The notes: generated by a model not told the origin, from the sequence alone. A stretch of DNA of 64,000 nt from Oryzias latipes (GCF_002234675.1 NC_019876.2:12955245-13019244), one strand, 5' to 3'; shown: positions 11,884-23,240, numbered from the stretch's first letter. Made by a program: numbers and translations.

Positions 11884-12010
11884 TCCATTCAGACTGTTGG
11901 TAACCCCAACGAGTCATCCCCTTATTGCCATGGCAACACCAGTGGGTTCACCTTTTCAGGTCTGGCGTCAACACATGGCGTAAGACGCGTGCGAGTGTCA
12001 TCATAAATAA
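11884..12010 (-). ncRNA. snord22: C/D box snoRNA SNORD22
   Basis: C box ATGATGA, the internal block AAAGGTGAACCCACTGG shared with vertebrate U22, and D box CTGA. At about 120 nt it is long, as U22 is. U22 is needed for 18S rRNA processing rather than methylation. It lies in host intron 8. The terminal stem is weak, so the exact ends are approximate. Confidence 0.82.
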
Positions 12011-12167
12011 ACTGGACAGAGACAAAAAGGGCACAAACTGATCAGCAGCTCACCTGGATTTGCAGTCCAGCGGGCGATGGAGCGTCAACAGAGAAGGTCC
12101 TGAAACCAAACGATGGTTAGCCTCAAGCTCAGCAACACGCGGCATTGTGTCGTATGAAGATAACTTC

Positions 12168-12240
12168 ACGGTATCAGAAATTAAAGTTCTCAACAGCAGT
12201 TCAGACGAACGAGATTCCAAATTATCTCATCATTTCCAGA
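12168..12240 (-). ncRNA. snord30: C/D box snoRNA SNORD30
   Basis: C box ATGATGA, guide TTTGGAATCTCGTTCGT before D' CTGA, then the conserved CTGCTGTTGAGA block, and D box CTGA. The guide and second block match vertebrate U30. It lies in host intron 7. Confidence 0.92.
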
Positions 12241-12616
12241 AGGCTGAAAATCAGCAGCAACTGTGTTGGTCTAAATATAAGAAATGTTTGAGAACTTTAA
12301 CTACAAGAAGCTTTGATGATTTATTTTTTCCACATTTGAAATAGATTCTAGTGTCGAGGGGATAACAAGGTCCTCCAACAAGGACAAGAGCTGAACTCTG
12401 CTACCCCAACAGAAGCTTCTCTGCATGTTCGGAGGTGGAAGTCCTATATTTAGACCAACACTAACATTTTAGAGATTGTCAAGTCTAACCTCATCTGCAT
12501 CGCATCTGTTTGAGCTGGAATCAGCTGAAGCATCTGCAAAGAACAAAAGGAATCAATGAAGCAAAAGGTTTTTTTTCCTGTCATACAATTTGAAGCAGCG
12601 AGACGTTCTAGCTGAT

Positions 12617-12688
12617 GCAGTTGCTCAGATGTTTGTGTCGTTTCACATGGGATCAAAGTGAGCTAAGTTTAATCATCACTGAAACTGC
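12617..12688 (-). ncRNA. snord29: C/D box snoRNA SNORD29
   Basis: C box GTGATGA, then the block AACTTAGCTCACTTTGATC that corresponds to the U29 guide, D box CTGA and a perfect stem GCAGTT/AACTGC. It lies in host intron 6. Confidence 0.88.
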
Positions 12689-12836
12689 TTTAAATGCACA
12701 CCTGACCCCCTTGTGTTTTAGAAATTAAAGAGAAAAAAAAAATTACCTCAACTTAATACTTCAGACCCAGTCGTCCTGCAAAAGACACACACATTAGATC
12801 AAACCAGGCCGTTTCTGCTGCGGTTGAAGGTTTCCC

Positions 12837-12924
12837 GTTTGATCAGGGCTTTGGTGACAAATTGCCATGGGACACAAAGTCGTCCAAATGTTTGATGGGT
12901 TTTACCCATTTCATCCTTTCAAAC
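12837..12924 (-). ncRNA. C/D box snoRNA candidate (SNORD28 position)
   Basis: C box GGATGAA (one mismatch to RUGAUGA), D box CTGA, and a closing stem GTTTGA/TCAAAC. It lies alone in host intron 5, between SNORD27 and SNORD29, where SNORD28 sits in human SNHG1. I do not recall the U28 sequence well enough to confirm it from the guide. Confidence 0.55.
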
Positions 12925-13089
12925 CTTAAAGACACCTTTAAAAAACTTTTAAATGTCAAATTTAAAATAAACTCACATGATATGTTGCTGGTAGACATGT
13001 CAGCTTCATGGAAATCTTCAACCTAAAAGATACAAAGGAAACTTCTAATACAGGGCAACATCTTAAAACACAACTTGAACTAATGTTGA

Positions 13090-13162
13090 GGTAGTCAGAT
13101 TTAAGGATGACATCACTATGATCAGGCATATGCTTGTCAAATATTTTAATCATCATATTTGC
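13090..13162 (-). ncRNA. snord27: C/D box snoRNA SNORD27
   Basis: C box ATGATGA, guide TTGACAAGCATATGC before D' CTGA, C' box GTGATGT followed by CATC, and D box CTGA. The GACAAGCATATG and GTGATGTCATC blocks match vertebrate U27, which targets 18S rRNA. It lies in host intron 4. Confidence 0.93.
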
Positions 13163-13361
13163 ACAGCAGTTAAAAAGACGTGCCAATTCCTTTTAAAAGA
13201 CTTACATTTAATGTTCAGGTCCCTTTGAGGAAGAGATGTTGATCTGCTACAACCTGGGGGGGAGACAGTCCAATATTAAAGTCAGTCATGAAATCCTAGT
13301 GTCTAAAACCCCATTTATAAAGACTCCCAGAGTAAAAAAGCAACACATTTGAAAAATTTAG

Positions 13362-13822
13362 TAAAGGTGTAACTATTAATCGAATAGATTTGTTCACATG
13401 ATCCAACCAGATCGATCTGTCTGAGGGAAATCATTATGACTCAACCGATACCATACAATCGTTTCAAAATTAATGATATTGATATTTGGAGATATTGGAG
13501 CGGATGAACAAGATTGCAGCAAAACGACCAGTGTGGTAGAATAGTGTTCGGTTTGTAACATTAATATGTGTGTTTGTGCGTGGGGGGGGGGGACTTTTAA
13601 ACTACAATGTGAATGGATCCGACAATGATTTTTTACTTCATTTATTTACACTTCATTTCCTGCACGGTTCAGTACCCAGGTATCCGAGTCACGCAGTTTT
13701 AATTTTAGGCAAAATGTCCTGACCGATTTAAGGACAATGGTTGTTAAAAATGAACCACTATGATTTGTATTAAACACAAATATGAATCTGTTTTTTTTTT
13801 TTAATGAATCATTACACCTTTA
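13362..13822. mobile_element. hAT-like element in host intron 3
   Basis: The ends are inverted: TAAAGGTGTAACTATTAATC at the left and the complement of TAAAGGTGTAATGATTCATT at the right. It shares internal blocks (CCAACCAGATCGATCTGTC) with the interrupted copy at 7173-7575. No clean 8-bp duplication is visible, so family assignment is tentative. Confidence 0.65.
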
Positions 13823-13853
13823 ATAACTAATTAGCAAGCTGTTAGGCTCAATA

Positions 13854-13932
13854 TGCCACTCAGAATCTGGTAAAGAGACTTTCTTCAAAGCTGATTCAGT
13901 AAGAGAGAGTTCAGGAACTCATCACAGCAGCA
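13854..13932 (-). ncRNA. snord26: C/D box snoRNA SNORD26, copy b
   Basis: C box GTGATGA, guide TGAACTCTCTCTTA before CTGA, D box CTGA and closing stem TGCTG/TGGCA. It has the same guide as copy a but a different backbone. It lies in host intron 3, next to a full hAT element. Confidence 0.88.
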
Positions 13933-14093
13933 CACTGAGCTCAGGACTCAACAGCAATTACACGTTTAAAAAATAAATAACACTAGCCTTTACCTTGAAA
14001 ACGGTCCTGCATGATTCTTCTGAGCTGGAAAAAAGTTCACAACTCAAGTCAACTATTGAGAAATTAGAAAAAAGTGATATTTGATAACTTCAT

Positions 14094-14167
14094 GCTACTC
14101 AGTGTGTTTGTTATTAAGTGTCTTCAAGGGATTTCAGTGAGAGAGTTCAATGTAACATCACTGTAGC
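14094..14167 (-). ncRNA. snord26: C/D box snoRNA SNORD26, copy a
   Basis: C box GTGATGT (one change), guide TTGAACTCTCTC before D' box CTGA, terminal D box CTGA, and stem GCTAC/GTAGC. The guide is the U26 element. It lies in host intron 2. Confidence 0.85.
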
Positions 14168-14402
14168 GTGAAGCTACAAGTCAATGTAGGAACTGATATT
14201 TATGGTAAATTATAGTACCTTTTTAGCGTTCCTTTTAAGTCTTTCATGTTCTGGAAGAGATCAAAATGACCAAATGTAGCATTAGCATGCTAGCACATCA
14301 GTCTCTGCTCAGCTACCACGTGACTGCTCCACGCAGCGTGATCTGAAAGTTGGTAATTTCTTACACATGCCTTTAAAAAAAAAGTTCTTAACATAAAATA
14401 AT

Positions 14403-14478
14403 CGTCTCACATCAGAATAATAGAGTGCAATCACAGTCATTCAGTACAGGTCTGTGAAATTATCATCATTGTGAGACG
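14403..14478 (-). ncRNA. snord25: C/D box snoRNA SNORD25
   Basis: C box ATGATGA, then the guide TCACAGACCTGT followed by D' box CTGA, and a terminal D box CTGA. A perfect 9-bp terminal stem (CGTCTCACA/TGTGAGACG) closes it. The guide matches human U25, which directs 2'-O-methylation of 18S rRNA. It lies in host intron 1. Confidence 0.93.
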
Positions 14479-14798
14479 ATGTTTGCAGCGGCGCCTGAAA
14501 GTTTAAACGTAAATTGTTGATAATTGCACATTAACTCCAATTAAATACTTGGGTTTATTTTTAAGAGACAGCTTACTGTTTGTTACAATAACTTTATTAC
14601 CAGTGAATAGCAAAAGATTATTGGAAGATGGTTAATGATAGTTTTCCAAATCGGATGGCTGCTAAAAAAAGGAAGCTAGCTTAAAACCTAGTATAGCTAG
14701 CACCTAGGCTGCATTTCACTGCGGATTGTTTCAGTGCTGCTTACATACTGTCAAATGTTTTAAACAAACAAAATTACAATAGAATACAACGTCAAGCT

Positions 14799-14830
<32 letters not shown>

Positions 14831-14896
14831 GTCATCAGATTCTTACCTCTGACAGAGCCCAGAAAGAAATGGAAGAACAAGCGTTTGCCTTTGGCT

Positions 14897-14902
14897 TTTA
14901 TA
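14897..14902 (-). promoter_or_regulatory. TATA box of the snoRNA host gene
   Basis: The minus strand reads CCCTATAAAAGCC. A pyrimidine tract (CTTCCATTTCTTTC) begins about 27 nt downstream, near 14875, the expected transcription start. A TATA box plus a C-start oligopyrimidine tract is typical of snoRNA host and ribosomal-protein genes. Confidence 0.75.
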
Positions 14903-14925
14903 GGGCGACGAAAGACTCCTCCCAC

Positions 14926-16684
14926 CGGAAAACATCTAGCAAGAAAACAAAAATAAGAGTTCTATTCACAATTTAAATTTAACTAAATAATAATAAGTTA
15001 AAATTCTATGTAAAATGTTATCCATTACATATGATTCAATCAGTGTATTTTCTGTGAAAATATAACTTAAACCATTTTTTCAAATATAAAAACGTCATTT
15101 CCGTTTGGCGAGACGAGTCCATTTTCAACCGCAGGCTGGCGACAAAATGTCAAAATAAGCAGACACAAAAATATATTTTTAAAATGAGTAGCTTGCACGC
15201 TTTTCGCTTTTTAAGTTCATCAGGGACTTATTGTCGTGTCTTAAAATCAATAGTTCGATTTTCTGAATCCCTATCTTCTGTTCTGTTGGATTTTTTTTTA
15301 ACTTTTAAACTGACATTTAAAGGTAGAAAATGAGGATTTAGTTGAGTGGGATTAATTGAAATTACTTTATCTCAGAACTCTAAAGAATTTAATCAAAACT
15401 GTTGTTCAAAACAAAAAGAAAGCAAAAGTAATTATACAAAAATAAGTCCTTTTTATTTTAAAAAGACATCATACAAAAGTAAGGACAAGGGTTGAAAACA
15501 ACATAAATATTTTTAGCAGAATATATTTTATGCAGTTCAATAGCTTTATTGTCGTACAAAAACTGCATGATTAATTGAAGAAATGCCTATACAAACAAAA
15601 AAAGGTGCAGTTATGACCATAAATGGTGATATGGAAGTAAGAATTCCAGAGTCCAGTACATTTTTTGTTGTCATTGTGGTTTATTAGTTTGAAAGGTGAA
15701 AAGGTGCGCATTTAGCAGCTTCACCTCTTTGATAAACAAGCTGTAATTTATTGTATTTTTCTTGGCTTTATTAACCATTCCTCCTGCTGCAGGGAAGCAC
15801 CTGAACAGAAGTGAAATGTTGACTTTACAAAATGTGGACAGATTGTATATGTTATCCTAAATTGAGGTTCTTTGTGATGTCTGTAAAATGGTTGCTTAAT
15901 ATTAATGAAGAAACTGGCGTTTAGGGCAAACAAAAATCTTTTTTATTAAATCAGTTTGGCAATTTATGGCCTTTTCAGTAACCTGAAGTTAAATTTTTGA
16001 ACACTCAAACAAAACCAAAAAAAGTACAGTATTTTTCAGATTATAAATTGCATTTTATTTCCATAATTTGGCCAGGTGTGCCAAATAAAGTCATGTGTTG
16101 GTTAATTTCTCACTAACAACCAAGAGAGGGCACCGTAGGTGTGTGTGTATCACTATTTCCAACTGAGAAGTGAGGGGAGAGTTGTTTCAAAATCTTATTT
16201 TTACTTCTGTGGTTGCTTTATTTGGTTATTATTGAATGCCAGTTTGTTTAAAGAAAAATTTATATCAATTAAAATTTTGTTCTAATAGTTAATATATTCA
16301 AAAGCTCAAAACAATGTTGTTTTGTATTAAGAACTATGTTTTATTCTTAAATTGTGTTGTGATAAATGTATTCTAGTATTGCATTCATCAAATGTTCAAT
16401 AAAAAAAGAGTTGTTTCAAAGCGACACAGATGAGGAAGAAAATTTATTGATTTGAAGTAAAATAAAGAGTTTAGTTGACTTTTTAGAATATTTTTGTGCC
16501 ATTGTTTTCTGAATATTTGTTCATATGTTGCACTTATTACTAGATTCTTCCTATTCTTTTTAATAAAGCTAAATTATCATGAATGTGTTACGGTAGTGGG
16601 CTTACTCCAATAAAGACTGGGCTGGCTGCCAAATATTTGAAATAAACGCTGGGGCTACTATTGGAGGACATATGGGAAGATTAC
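14926..16684. other. AT-rich intergenic DNA upstream of the snoRNA host
   Basis: No exon is supported. The only recognisable item is a decayed repeat at 16024-16092. Confidence 0.4.
16024..16092 (+). repeat. decayed copy of a dispersed 'TATAAG' fish repeat
   Basis: It reads CAGTATTTTTCAGATTATAA then TTGGCCAGGTGTGCC. This resembles a dispersed vertebrate repeat with GTATTTTTCGGACTATAAG; a related copy is nested at 61593-62100. Confidence 0.4.
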
Positions 16685-16995
16685 AAACAGTTGGCACTTC
16701 CGTTAAATTAAATTAAAAGGTGACACCAACGACACCAATACGTCGCTACAACATCAGTGTCCCTGATTGGTCAAAGTTCGACCTGGTTTGGTATGGAACA
16801 CATGTTCAATGGCCGTCCATTTTGTATAGAGCCCAGAAATCGGCGTAAAGACTTTTATAGCTATATATGAACATGAGAGTTTTAAACGCGGAAGCCTAAA
16901 ACGGGAAAACAAGTATTTACCTAGACTTTACGTTGGAAGTGGCTGCTTGAGCATGCAATGCAGAAGGCTGTGTGAATGTAGTTTTACACTCCACA
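16685..16995 (-). mobile_element. Harbinger-like fragment
   Basis: Shares blocks with the copies at 18450 and 27615: TTGGCACTTCCGT at one end, then CTGATTGGTCAAAGTTC, and TGGCTGCTTGAGCATGC near the other. It is the 5' part of the element on the minus strand; the coding part is missing. Confidence 0.5.
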
Positions 16996-17753
16996 CTTAC
17001 AGTATGAAGAATATAGTACTTGGAAAATAAACATGAAATGATGTTTTCTTTCAACACATACTTTTATTTTATTTAAAGTTAAGATTAAGTAGTTTTAAAT
17101 ACATTCGAACCTTCAGGCAGCAAACAGTGAAACATCCAGCAGTTTAAATCTGTAACCAGAAAATAAATGTATTTTCCATTTGAATCTCTTCAGGACAAAC
17201 AGGTGAACCGAGCCGGTCAGTAAACCGACATCAGAAGAGTTCACAAAAGTGAAAAATGCGTTTATTTCAGGTTTAAACGAAGATGCATTTGCAGTTTAGC
17301 TATAAATACTATAGTGGTGTGTAAAATAAGCGTAGGTCAGAGTTACATTTTTGTACTGACTGCCTGCTGTTCATTCTTCTCAAACAACTGAGAATGGCAC
17401 CAAAAAACACCAAAAACGTGATCATGTCCAGATCCACCGATCGGTCATTGCCTTCAAAACTCACGCCTCTGCACTCGCACTGTCCTACAACGAAGCAGAG
17501 ATCCTTTGAAGCAAACGCTCTCGGGAGTGGATCAGACCCTAGAAAATTGGCTTCACAATAAAACCAAAAGCTGCTGAACTCAGACTCAACTTTTTCCATG
17601 AGCAAGCCTTGTGTGCTGCTTGCAGAGTAGATACTAAAACCTGAAAAAAGTATCACATCCTTCATTGTTCAGCAAAAAGAGAAAAAAAAAACTCTGGAAA
17701 ACCCAGGTTTTACAGTGTTTTATGATTAAAAATGTTCACATCTTCACCCAAAT

Positions 17754-20297
17754 CTACTGAAACTCAGCTAACACTGAGCTATCCTGGTTCTTCTTCTTCA
17801 GAGAGGGCGAGGAGGATGACGACATAGGTGTGAGCGTGACGCTGTAGAGGTTGGCGACGAAGGTCTCCCAGCCTCGTCGAAGCGCCCGGTCGAAGGCCTG
17901 AGGGGAGGACGAGGAAGTGGAGGGTTAGCAAACTGAATCTTAAAAAAATAACAAAGACCCTTGTTTCAAGACAAATTGTCTTTTTCTCTGTTATAGTCAG
18001 AAAAATATTGAGAAACGTTTTCCATGGCAAAATAATCTTGGTTTGAGAAAATTTGTTTTTTCCCCTTAAAATGAGAATTCTTGATAAGACCATTTTATTA
18101 CCCAGTCAGCAGATTTTTCTTTTGCTCATTTGAAGAAAATCAATGGGGTAAGAATTTTTGACTTATTTCTAAGGCGCCTGTCTTTGCAGTGCAGGCTTGT
18201 GTTTGCAGAAGAAGAGATGCTTGGTTTAAATTTAAAACACAAGGTGATTCGCTTGTTCCTAATCTATCTGTTGGACAAAACAAACAGGAGAGTCAGACTC
18301 AAGCTGGAGTTTACTGGAAATAATTTCCATGCCTGACACAAGCTCACTATTGTCTCTGCAGGAGCACAGATGCAGTGGCAGTTCCGGGGAAATTCCCGGT
18401 AATACTAAGCTTCTCTTTTTCCAACCCTCTTTCCTGCCTTATTAGCAGAGAGTAGCGTAGGCTCTTATGCCGGGCACTTGACGCCCGTTCCAGACTACGC
18501 TAAATCCGCTGAAGCATCTAGCAAATCTTCCTCTTCTGGTTTTTCGGTTTTCGTGAATCTTCCTCCAGACTTTTTCTTTCACAGTTCTATTCCGATGAAA
18601 GACTTGGTGTCATAGAATTCTGGCCGGGCACAACCCGCAATCCTCAATGTCTCCTCCATCATCAATTTTGAAACGGTTGAAATTCCATGAATGAAAAGGG
18701 ACGGCATCCATACATCCCTACCAAATGCGAGTCCCTGATCAATGACCACGCGTTTTGTACATTGAGCCTGAAAACACCCATAGAAACTTGCAATGTGACG
18801 CGTGAATGCAAAAGTTTTGAAGGCGGAAGCCCAAAACTAGCATACATGTAGACGTTTAATTGGAAGCGGTTGCTTGAACGTTTGTTGGCGAGGGCGGTGT
18901 GAACGTGGCTTCACACATAACTCCTCAAGCTAACTGGAAGACAGTCCACAAGTCTCTACACTGCAAAAACTGAATCGTTAAGAAAAAAGTTTTCTCATGC
19001 TCTGCCTAGCAAGAAAAATAATTGTATTCATTTTGCAATTGTATTCATTTTTTCAAATAAGGATTTTTGGTAAGACCATTTTTTTGTACCCCCCTTGGCA
19101 ATTTATTTGGTTATTTAAAGAAAATCTGCCAATAAGAATTTTGGACTTATTTCTTAAGGGCCTGTTGTTTTTGCAGTGCAGTGAGGCTGTTTTCTAATCT
19201 CTGGGCTCTGAGCTGATTAACCGCGCTGGAATGTTGTGCCGGTGTTGGTTCAGCAGGGAGCTGTTTCACTCCACCGCTCAGAGGATGGGATACAGGAGCC
19301 GCAGGTATGCAGGTTTCAGGTGAAGGAGGAGATCTTGGGTGAGGGGTCCTCCTTGAATCTCCTTCCACCTCCTGCTTCTCATTGGGAGGTGACGTAAAGG
19401 AAAAGTGCTGACACGGTGGCAGCTGTACTTTGACCCTGTGAAAGCTTGACATTAGTAGGGTGATATGATCCGTTTCTATGGTAACCAACGACCTGAGGTG
19501 TAAGAGTTGGAGTGTGATGAAGCAGGACTTTGCCCTGTGTTGAACTAACCGGGTTATATAACCTTCAGGGAGCTGGAAGTTAAGGTGGAGCGAGTGTTTT
19601 ATGGAAATGTGAGTGACAGCATCTCACCTTGCGATAATTCTTCGCTGTTTTCCTCTTCAGCACCTTCATCCCCTTTTCTTGCTCCCTCTTCATCTTCCTC
19701 TCCTCCTCATCTCCCTCCTCATCTTCTCGCACCCTCTTCTTGTCTCTGATCAGAACTTGATCGTCTGCGTCTCCCCGAATCGTGAAGTGAACAAGTGCGG
19801 GCCCCTTCCCGAGCCTGTCCTTCTCATTCTCCTCCTCTGTCCTCCTCATTTCCTCAATCTCCGCCTCGATCTTCCCCCTGATGTCCTCCTGGACGGAGGC
19901 CTCCGCCGGCTTCTCCGATTGATCCTCCTCCTTCTCCTTCTTTCGGGTGCTCCTTCTCCACCTGCTGCTGAGGCGGCTGGGCTTCCTCCTCAGGAGGGTC
20001 TCTTCGTCATCTGAGAAGTCAAACGCCTCCATCTCTTCGTCTGCAGCTGAGACGGTTGGGCTGCTTCTTTTTCCCTCCTCCATGCAGCCGCCGTCTCCCA
20101 CGCTCTGCTCCTCATTCTCGGGCACCTCCTCTGTGGTGGTCTTAGGCTCATCCAGGCGACCGTAGAAGCCGCTGGACTTGTCTAGGAACTTTGGGGCTCT
20201 GATGGAGCTTCGAACCGAGCTCTTCCTGGAGTTTTTTCCAATCGTCATCTCTTTTTTTTTCTTCCTCTGCCGCTCGATTCTCCCACCGATTTTCCTT
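17754..20297 (-). CDS. unrecognised Lys/Glu-rich protein gene (exon pieces)
   Basis: Two well supported coding pieces. The exon at 20297-19628 has an acceptor after CCTTCTGCCTCAG-type sequence and donor CAAG/GTGAGA. Its open frame contains MTIGKNSRKSSVRSS, an acidic FDFSDDEE block, charged helices rich in Lys/Glu/Arg and the stretch ALVHFTIRGDADDQVLIRD. A last exon at 17897-17754 (acceptor CCCCTCAG) encodes AFDRALRRGWETFVANLYSV, ends with a Lys-rich tail and stops. Another open stretch (about 19465-19190) may be a middle exon, but its phase does not join the first piece with the splice sites I can see. No family is recognised. The charged composition suggests a nuclear or cytoskeletal protein, which is a guess. 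The true start may lie upstream, for example at 24145. Confidence 0.5.
17930..18195. mobile_element. MITE of the CACTGCAAAAAC family, decayed
   Basis: Ends TGTCTTTGCAGTGCAGG and shares internal wording (TAAGACCATTTT, GACTTATTTCTAAGG) with the copy at 18959-19178. The left terminus is eroded. Confidence 0.55.
18450..18925 (-). mobile_element. Harbinger-like element with DNA-binding-protein remnant
   Basis: The minus strand carries the shared 5' block and then a decayed start of a coding region (MMEETLRIAGCARPEFYDTK), similar to the MADF/Myb-like accessory protein of Harbinger transposons. Frame lost soon after. Related copies: 27615, 37895, 59835. Confidence 0.55.
18959..19178. mobile_element. 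MITE with CACTGCAAAAAC termini
   Basis: The ends are CACTGCAAAAAC and the inverse GTTTTTGCAGTG. It is about 220 bp and has no coding sequence. A second copy is at 17930-18195. Confidence 0.75.
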
Positions 20298-21114
20298 CTG
20301 AGGCAGAAAAGGAGGCAGGAGAGATTAGGGATTAATGCAGTTACATAAACCTCACAGTTTAATCATCTCGCAGCAGGTTTCTAAAGTTTAGAAACGTTAA
20401 GAAGTCCGCCACATGTGATCATCATGGGACGAGTCTGGATGTACTCTCCACCACAGCTGAAGCTGGAGGTCAAGGTTGTTACGGCGACTGGATGTCAAAC
20501 GCAAACATACACTGTCCTGACAGTTAAAGGCAAATACAGATGCGCACACAAAGAGTTGGACTTTAACTCTGCTGCTGGTGGATGGACCACTGCCAATCAA
20601 TGATCTCACTGATAATCCATTTCTAATGAAGCTAAAGAAACGGAGCTTAAATATGTTTATTTTTTAATAAAATAGAGATGAACATAAACTTAGATGTTGA
20701 TCTGAAGTGTTACAGCAGCTAAAAAGGATCAAACACCTGCTGCTGATTCTGATTCTTTGACAGAAACCTACATTTACATTAAAAGAAGGTTTTTACTTAT
20801 GACTAACTTGGACTTTTAGACGTTTTAGCTTTTTTTTAACCCCAAAAAACAGTTTCAAAAGTTGGCGAAATTGTGCAAAGCTAAACATAGAGGTGAGGAA
20901 AGAAATGTTTTACGAATTAAAACTCTATTTTTTAATAATCTAACTCCAACTCTTAATATACTTAGTCTCACCTGAAGTGCTGCTGGTGTCTCTGTTAGCT
21001 TTAGGTCTGCGTCCTCTTGCTGAGTGCAGGATGAATAAATGACTGAGAGCTGAGCAGCTCTGCCTACTTCCCTAAGCCATGACATCACAGCCCTGCCCAA
21101 ACCTGCGCTCCTGT

Positions 21115-21343
21115 CATTAAACACAAACACACACACACACATACACACTCAAAGTTACACACTCACTCACTACAGTCATGGTCACACACAGTCTCATCAC
21201 ATATACACAAAGTCACACACTCACTACAGTCATAGTCACACAGAAACAGTCTCACACACACAAAGTTACACACTCAAAGGTACACACTTTCACTATAGTC
21301 ACACACAGTTTCACCACACACACACACACACACACACACCCAC

Positions 21344-21380
<37 letters not shown>

Positions 21381-21880
21381 CTCACACAGTCACACAGAAA
21401 CAGTCTCACACACACAAAGTTACACACTCACTCACAACAGTCACACACATTCTCACCACACACACACACACACACACAGTCTCACACAGTCACTACAGTC
21501 ATAGTCACACAGTTACACACACAGTCACATGGTCACACACAGTCGCACAGAAACAGTCTCACACACACAAAGTTACATACACAAAGTTACACACTCACTC
21601 ACTATACTCACACACAGCCTCACCACACATACACACACAGTCACTGACCGTCTCACACAGTCAGACACACACAGTCTCAACACACAAAGAAAGTCACACA
21701 CTCACTACAGTCGTAGTCACACATAGTTACACAAACACCAAGTCACACAGTCTCACATAATCCCAAACACATGGTCACACACAGTCACACACCGTCTCAC
21801 ACAGTCATACAGAAACAGTTTCACACCGTCACACACACCCATACACATGAAGACACACCGTCACACACGCTGCTTTGGAG
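21115..21880. repeat. CA-rich microsatellite/minisatellite
   Basis: Irregular tandem units of CACACA mixed with TCACACAGTC and CTCACTACAGTCA variants. It forms long spurious Thr/His/Ser-rich reading frames. It lies upstream of the Lys/Glu-rich exon. Confidence 0.95.
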
Positions 21881-22139
21881 CACAAAACTCACAGAAAAAG
21901 TCGTACAACTAAATCTGTGACACAAAACCTCTGTGCTCACACAAAGACGTCCATTCATCAGAGGGTGGAAGCAAAAAAAACTGCCATCAGGTAAACATTT
22001 CCACCTGCAGCGCGTGTTTCTGTTATCTGTGACCATTGAGCCTGAACCTGCCGTCAGTAAGAATTCTAGTTCCTCAAATCTGAGCTGTTCAGGAAAACGT
22101 GACAGAATCTTTCAGTTTTTAGCCCATTTCTAAAGTTTC

Positions 22140-23139
22140 CTGTGTGATTTTTCTGCTCACTCCTTTGTTCTGTTTTTTTTAATGTTCTTCCTGCTTTGTG
22201 AGTGACTGAAGCTCATAATCCCGAGATAAGTAATTCAGAGATAACTTGAATACGTAAAACACATAAAAATGTATTAGACATAAATATATTTTGGTAAAAC
22301 GCAACAAGAACTGTTTGGCTTTATCTGATAGTAACAAAACAAGAAAATAATATTTTGTTTTTTCTATTTATTTTTCAAACAAGTTATGAAGATTTAACAC
22401 TTTTTTTTAAATCTTTTTCTTTTTTTTGCTTTGATTTCTTGAAATAAAGCAAGAAACCAAAGAAAATGAATAAAATTTGTGTGGAAATGTTGATTTTACA
22501 GATGGATCTATTTTTGCAAAAACAAAAAAAAGCCAAAGAAAAAAAGGACAGACTTGTTTGTTTCATGCTAAACATTTTGTCATTCTTTTGGTTTTATATT
22601 ATGAACCTGCAGCTCAGTAATTGTATTTTTGCTAGGGTATTTGTTTAGACTTTTATTTTGTTGATTTAAAAGGAGCATAGATTTCAAACTAAAAGTAAAG
22701 TCCTTTTTAAATGATGTAAACTTTACTGGCTTGTTAAAGGTTTCAGAAGTCTACACATTACCTCAACCTCTGGCTGGCTCAGAGCCCTGGGGATGCCAGA
22801 CATTTGACTTCTGTTGGCTTTCACAGGTAATCAGGTGAAACTGTCTGGAATTGTCACGCAGGACAGCAGCTGTTTGTTTGACGGTTGTACAAACTGAAGT
22901 TATTCTGAGAGAGAATATAAAAGAAAGAAAAAAACAAAACAAAAAACAGGACGAAGCAGATTTTGTGACTTACATTTCAGGCAAAGGTCATAGCGCTAAC
23001 CTCACTGACTTTCTTTGGTTATCTTCAGCTGTTTGGTCAGCTTGGTGGTCCTCCTGCATTCAAACTGTAGTGAAACGCCCTTCAATTCAGTTGAAAATTA
23101 CTTAATTTCACACCTGCCATGTAAAGTGACATTCAACTC
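22140..23139. other. AT-rich DNA without a recognisable gene
   Basis: Nothing beyond short AT-rich frames and poly-T tracts is seen. Confidence 0.35.
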
Positions 23140-23240
23140 TGGACCAATTCAATTTCAATTCAATTTTATTTATATAGCCCAATATTTACAACAATAGTCA
23201 TCTCAATGGGCTTCATGCCGGTGAATGTGTAATGATCATG
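23140..23240 (+). repeat. teleost dispersed-repeat terminus
   Basis: It reads TTCAATTTTATTTATATAGC then CCAATATTTACAACAATAGTC, a motif that recurs at the end of many dispersed fish repeats. The family cannot be named here. Confidence 0.5.

Larger units (their letters stand above)
10880..14876 (-). ncRNA. snhg1: multi-snoRNA host gene (SNHG1-like)
   Basis: A minus-strand spliced non-coding gene. Inferred exons: 14876-14847, 14250-14219, 14024-13994, 13253-13206, 13022-12977, 12775-12747, 12533-12490, 12099-12054, 11815-11745, 11556-11480, 11180-11150 and 10961 to about 10880. Every junction is AG/GT. Exons are 30-77 nt and share no reading frame. Ten of eleven introns hold one recognisable C/D box snoRNA. 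From 5' to 3' they are SNORD25, 26, 26, 27, 28-position, 29, 30, 22, 31 and 31; the remaining intron holds an unfamiliar C/D-like RNA. Human SNHG1 hosts SNORD25-31 and SNORD22. The start has a TATA box and a pyrimidine tract, consistent with 5'TOP control. A polyadenylation signal lies near 10894-10899. Exon borders are inferred from splice motifs, so a few could be off. Confidence 0.88.

Noticed and set aside
17309-17665. 118-codon open frame on the minus strand
   Set aside because: No splice context, no recognisable domain; it lies in what looks like the 3' UTR of the upstream gene.
21178-21726. Thr/His/Ser-rich open frames
   Set aside because: They are translations of CA-rich tandem repeats.
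21115-21880. CRISPR-like spacing of repeats
   Set aside because: The units are irregular CA microsatellite variants in a vertebrate genome; no spacers of fixed length.
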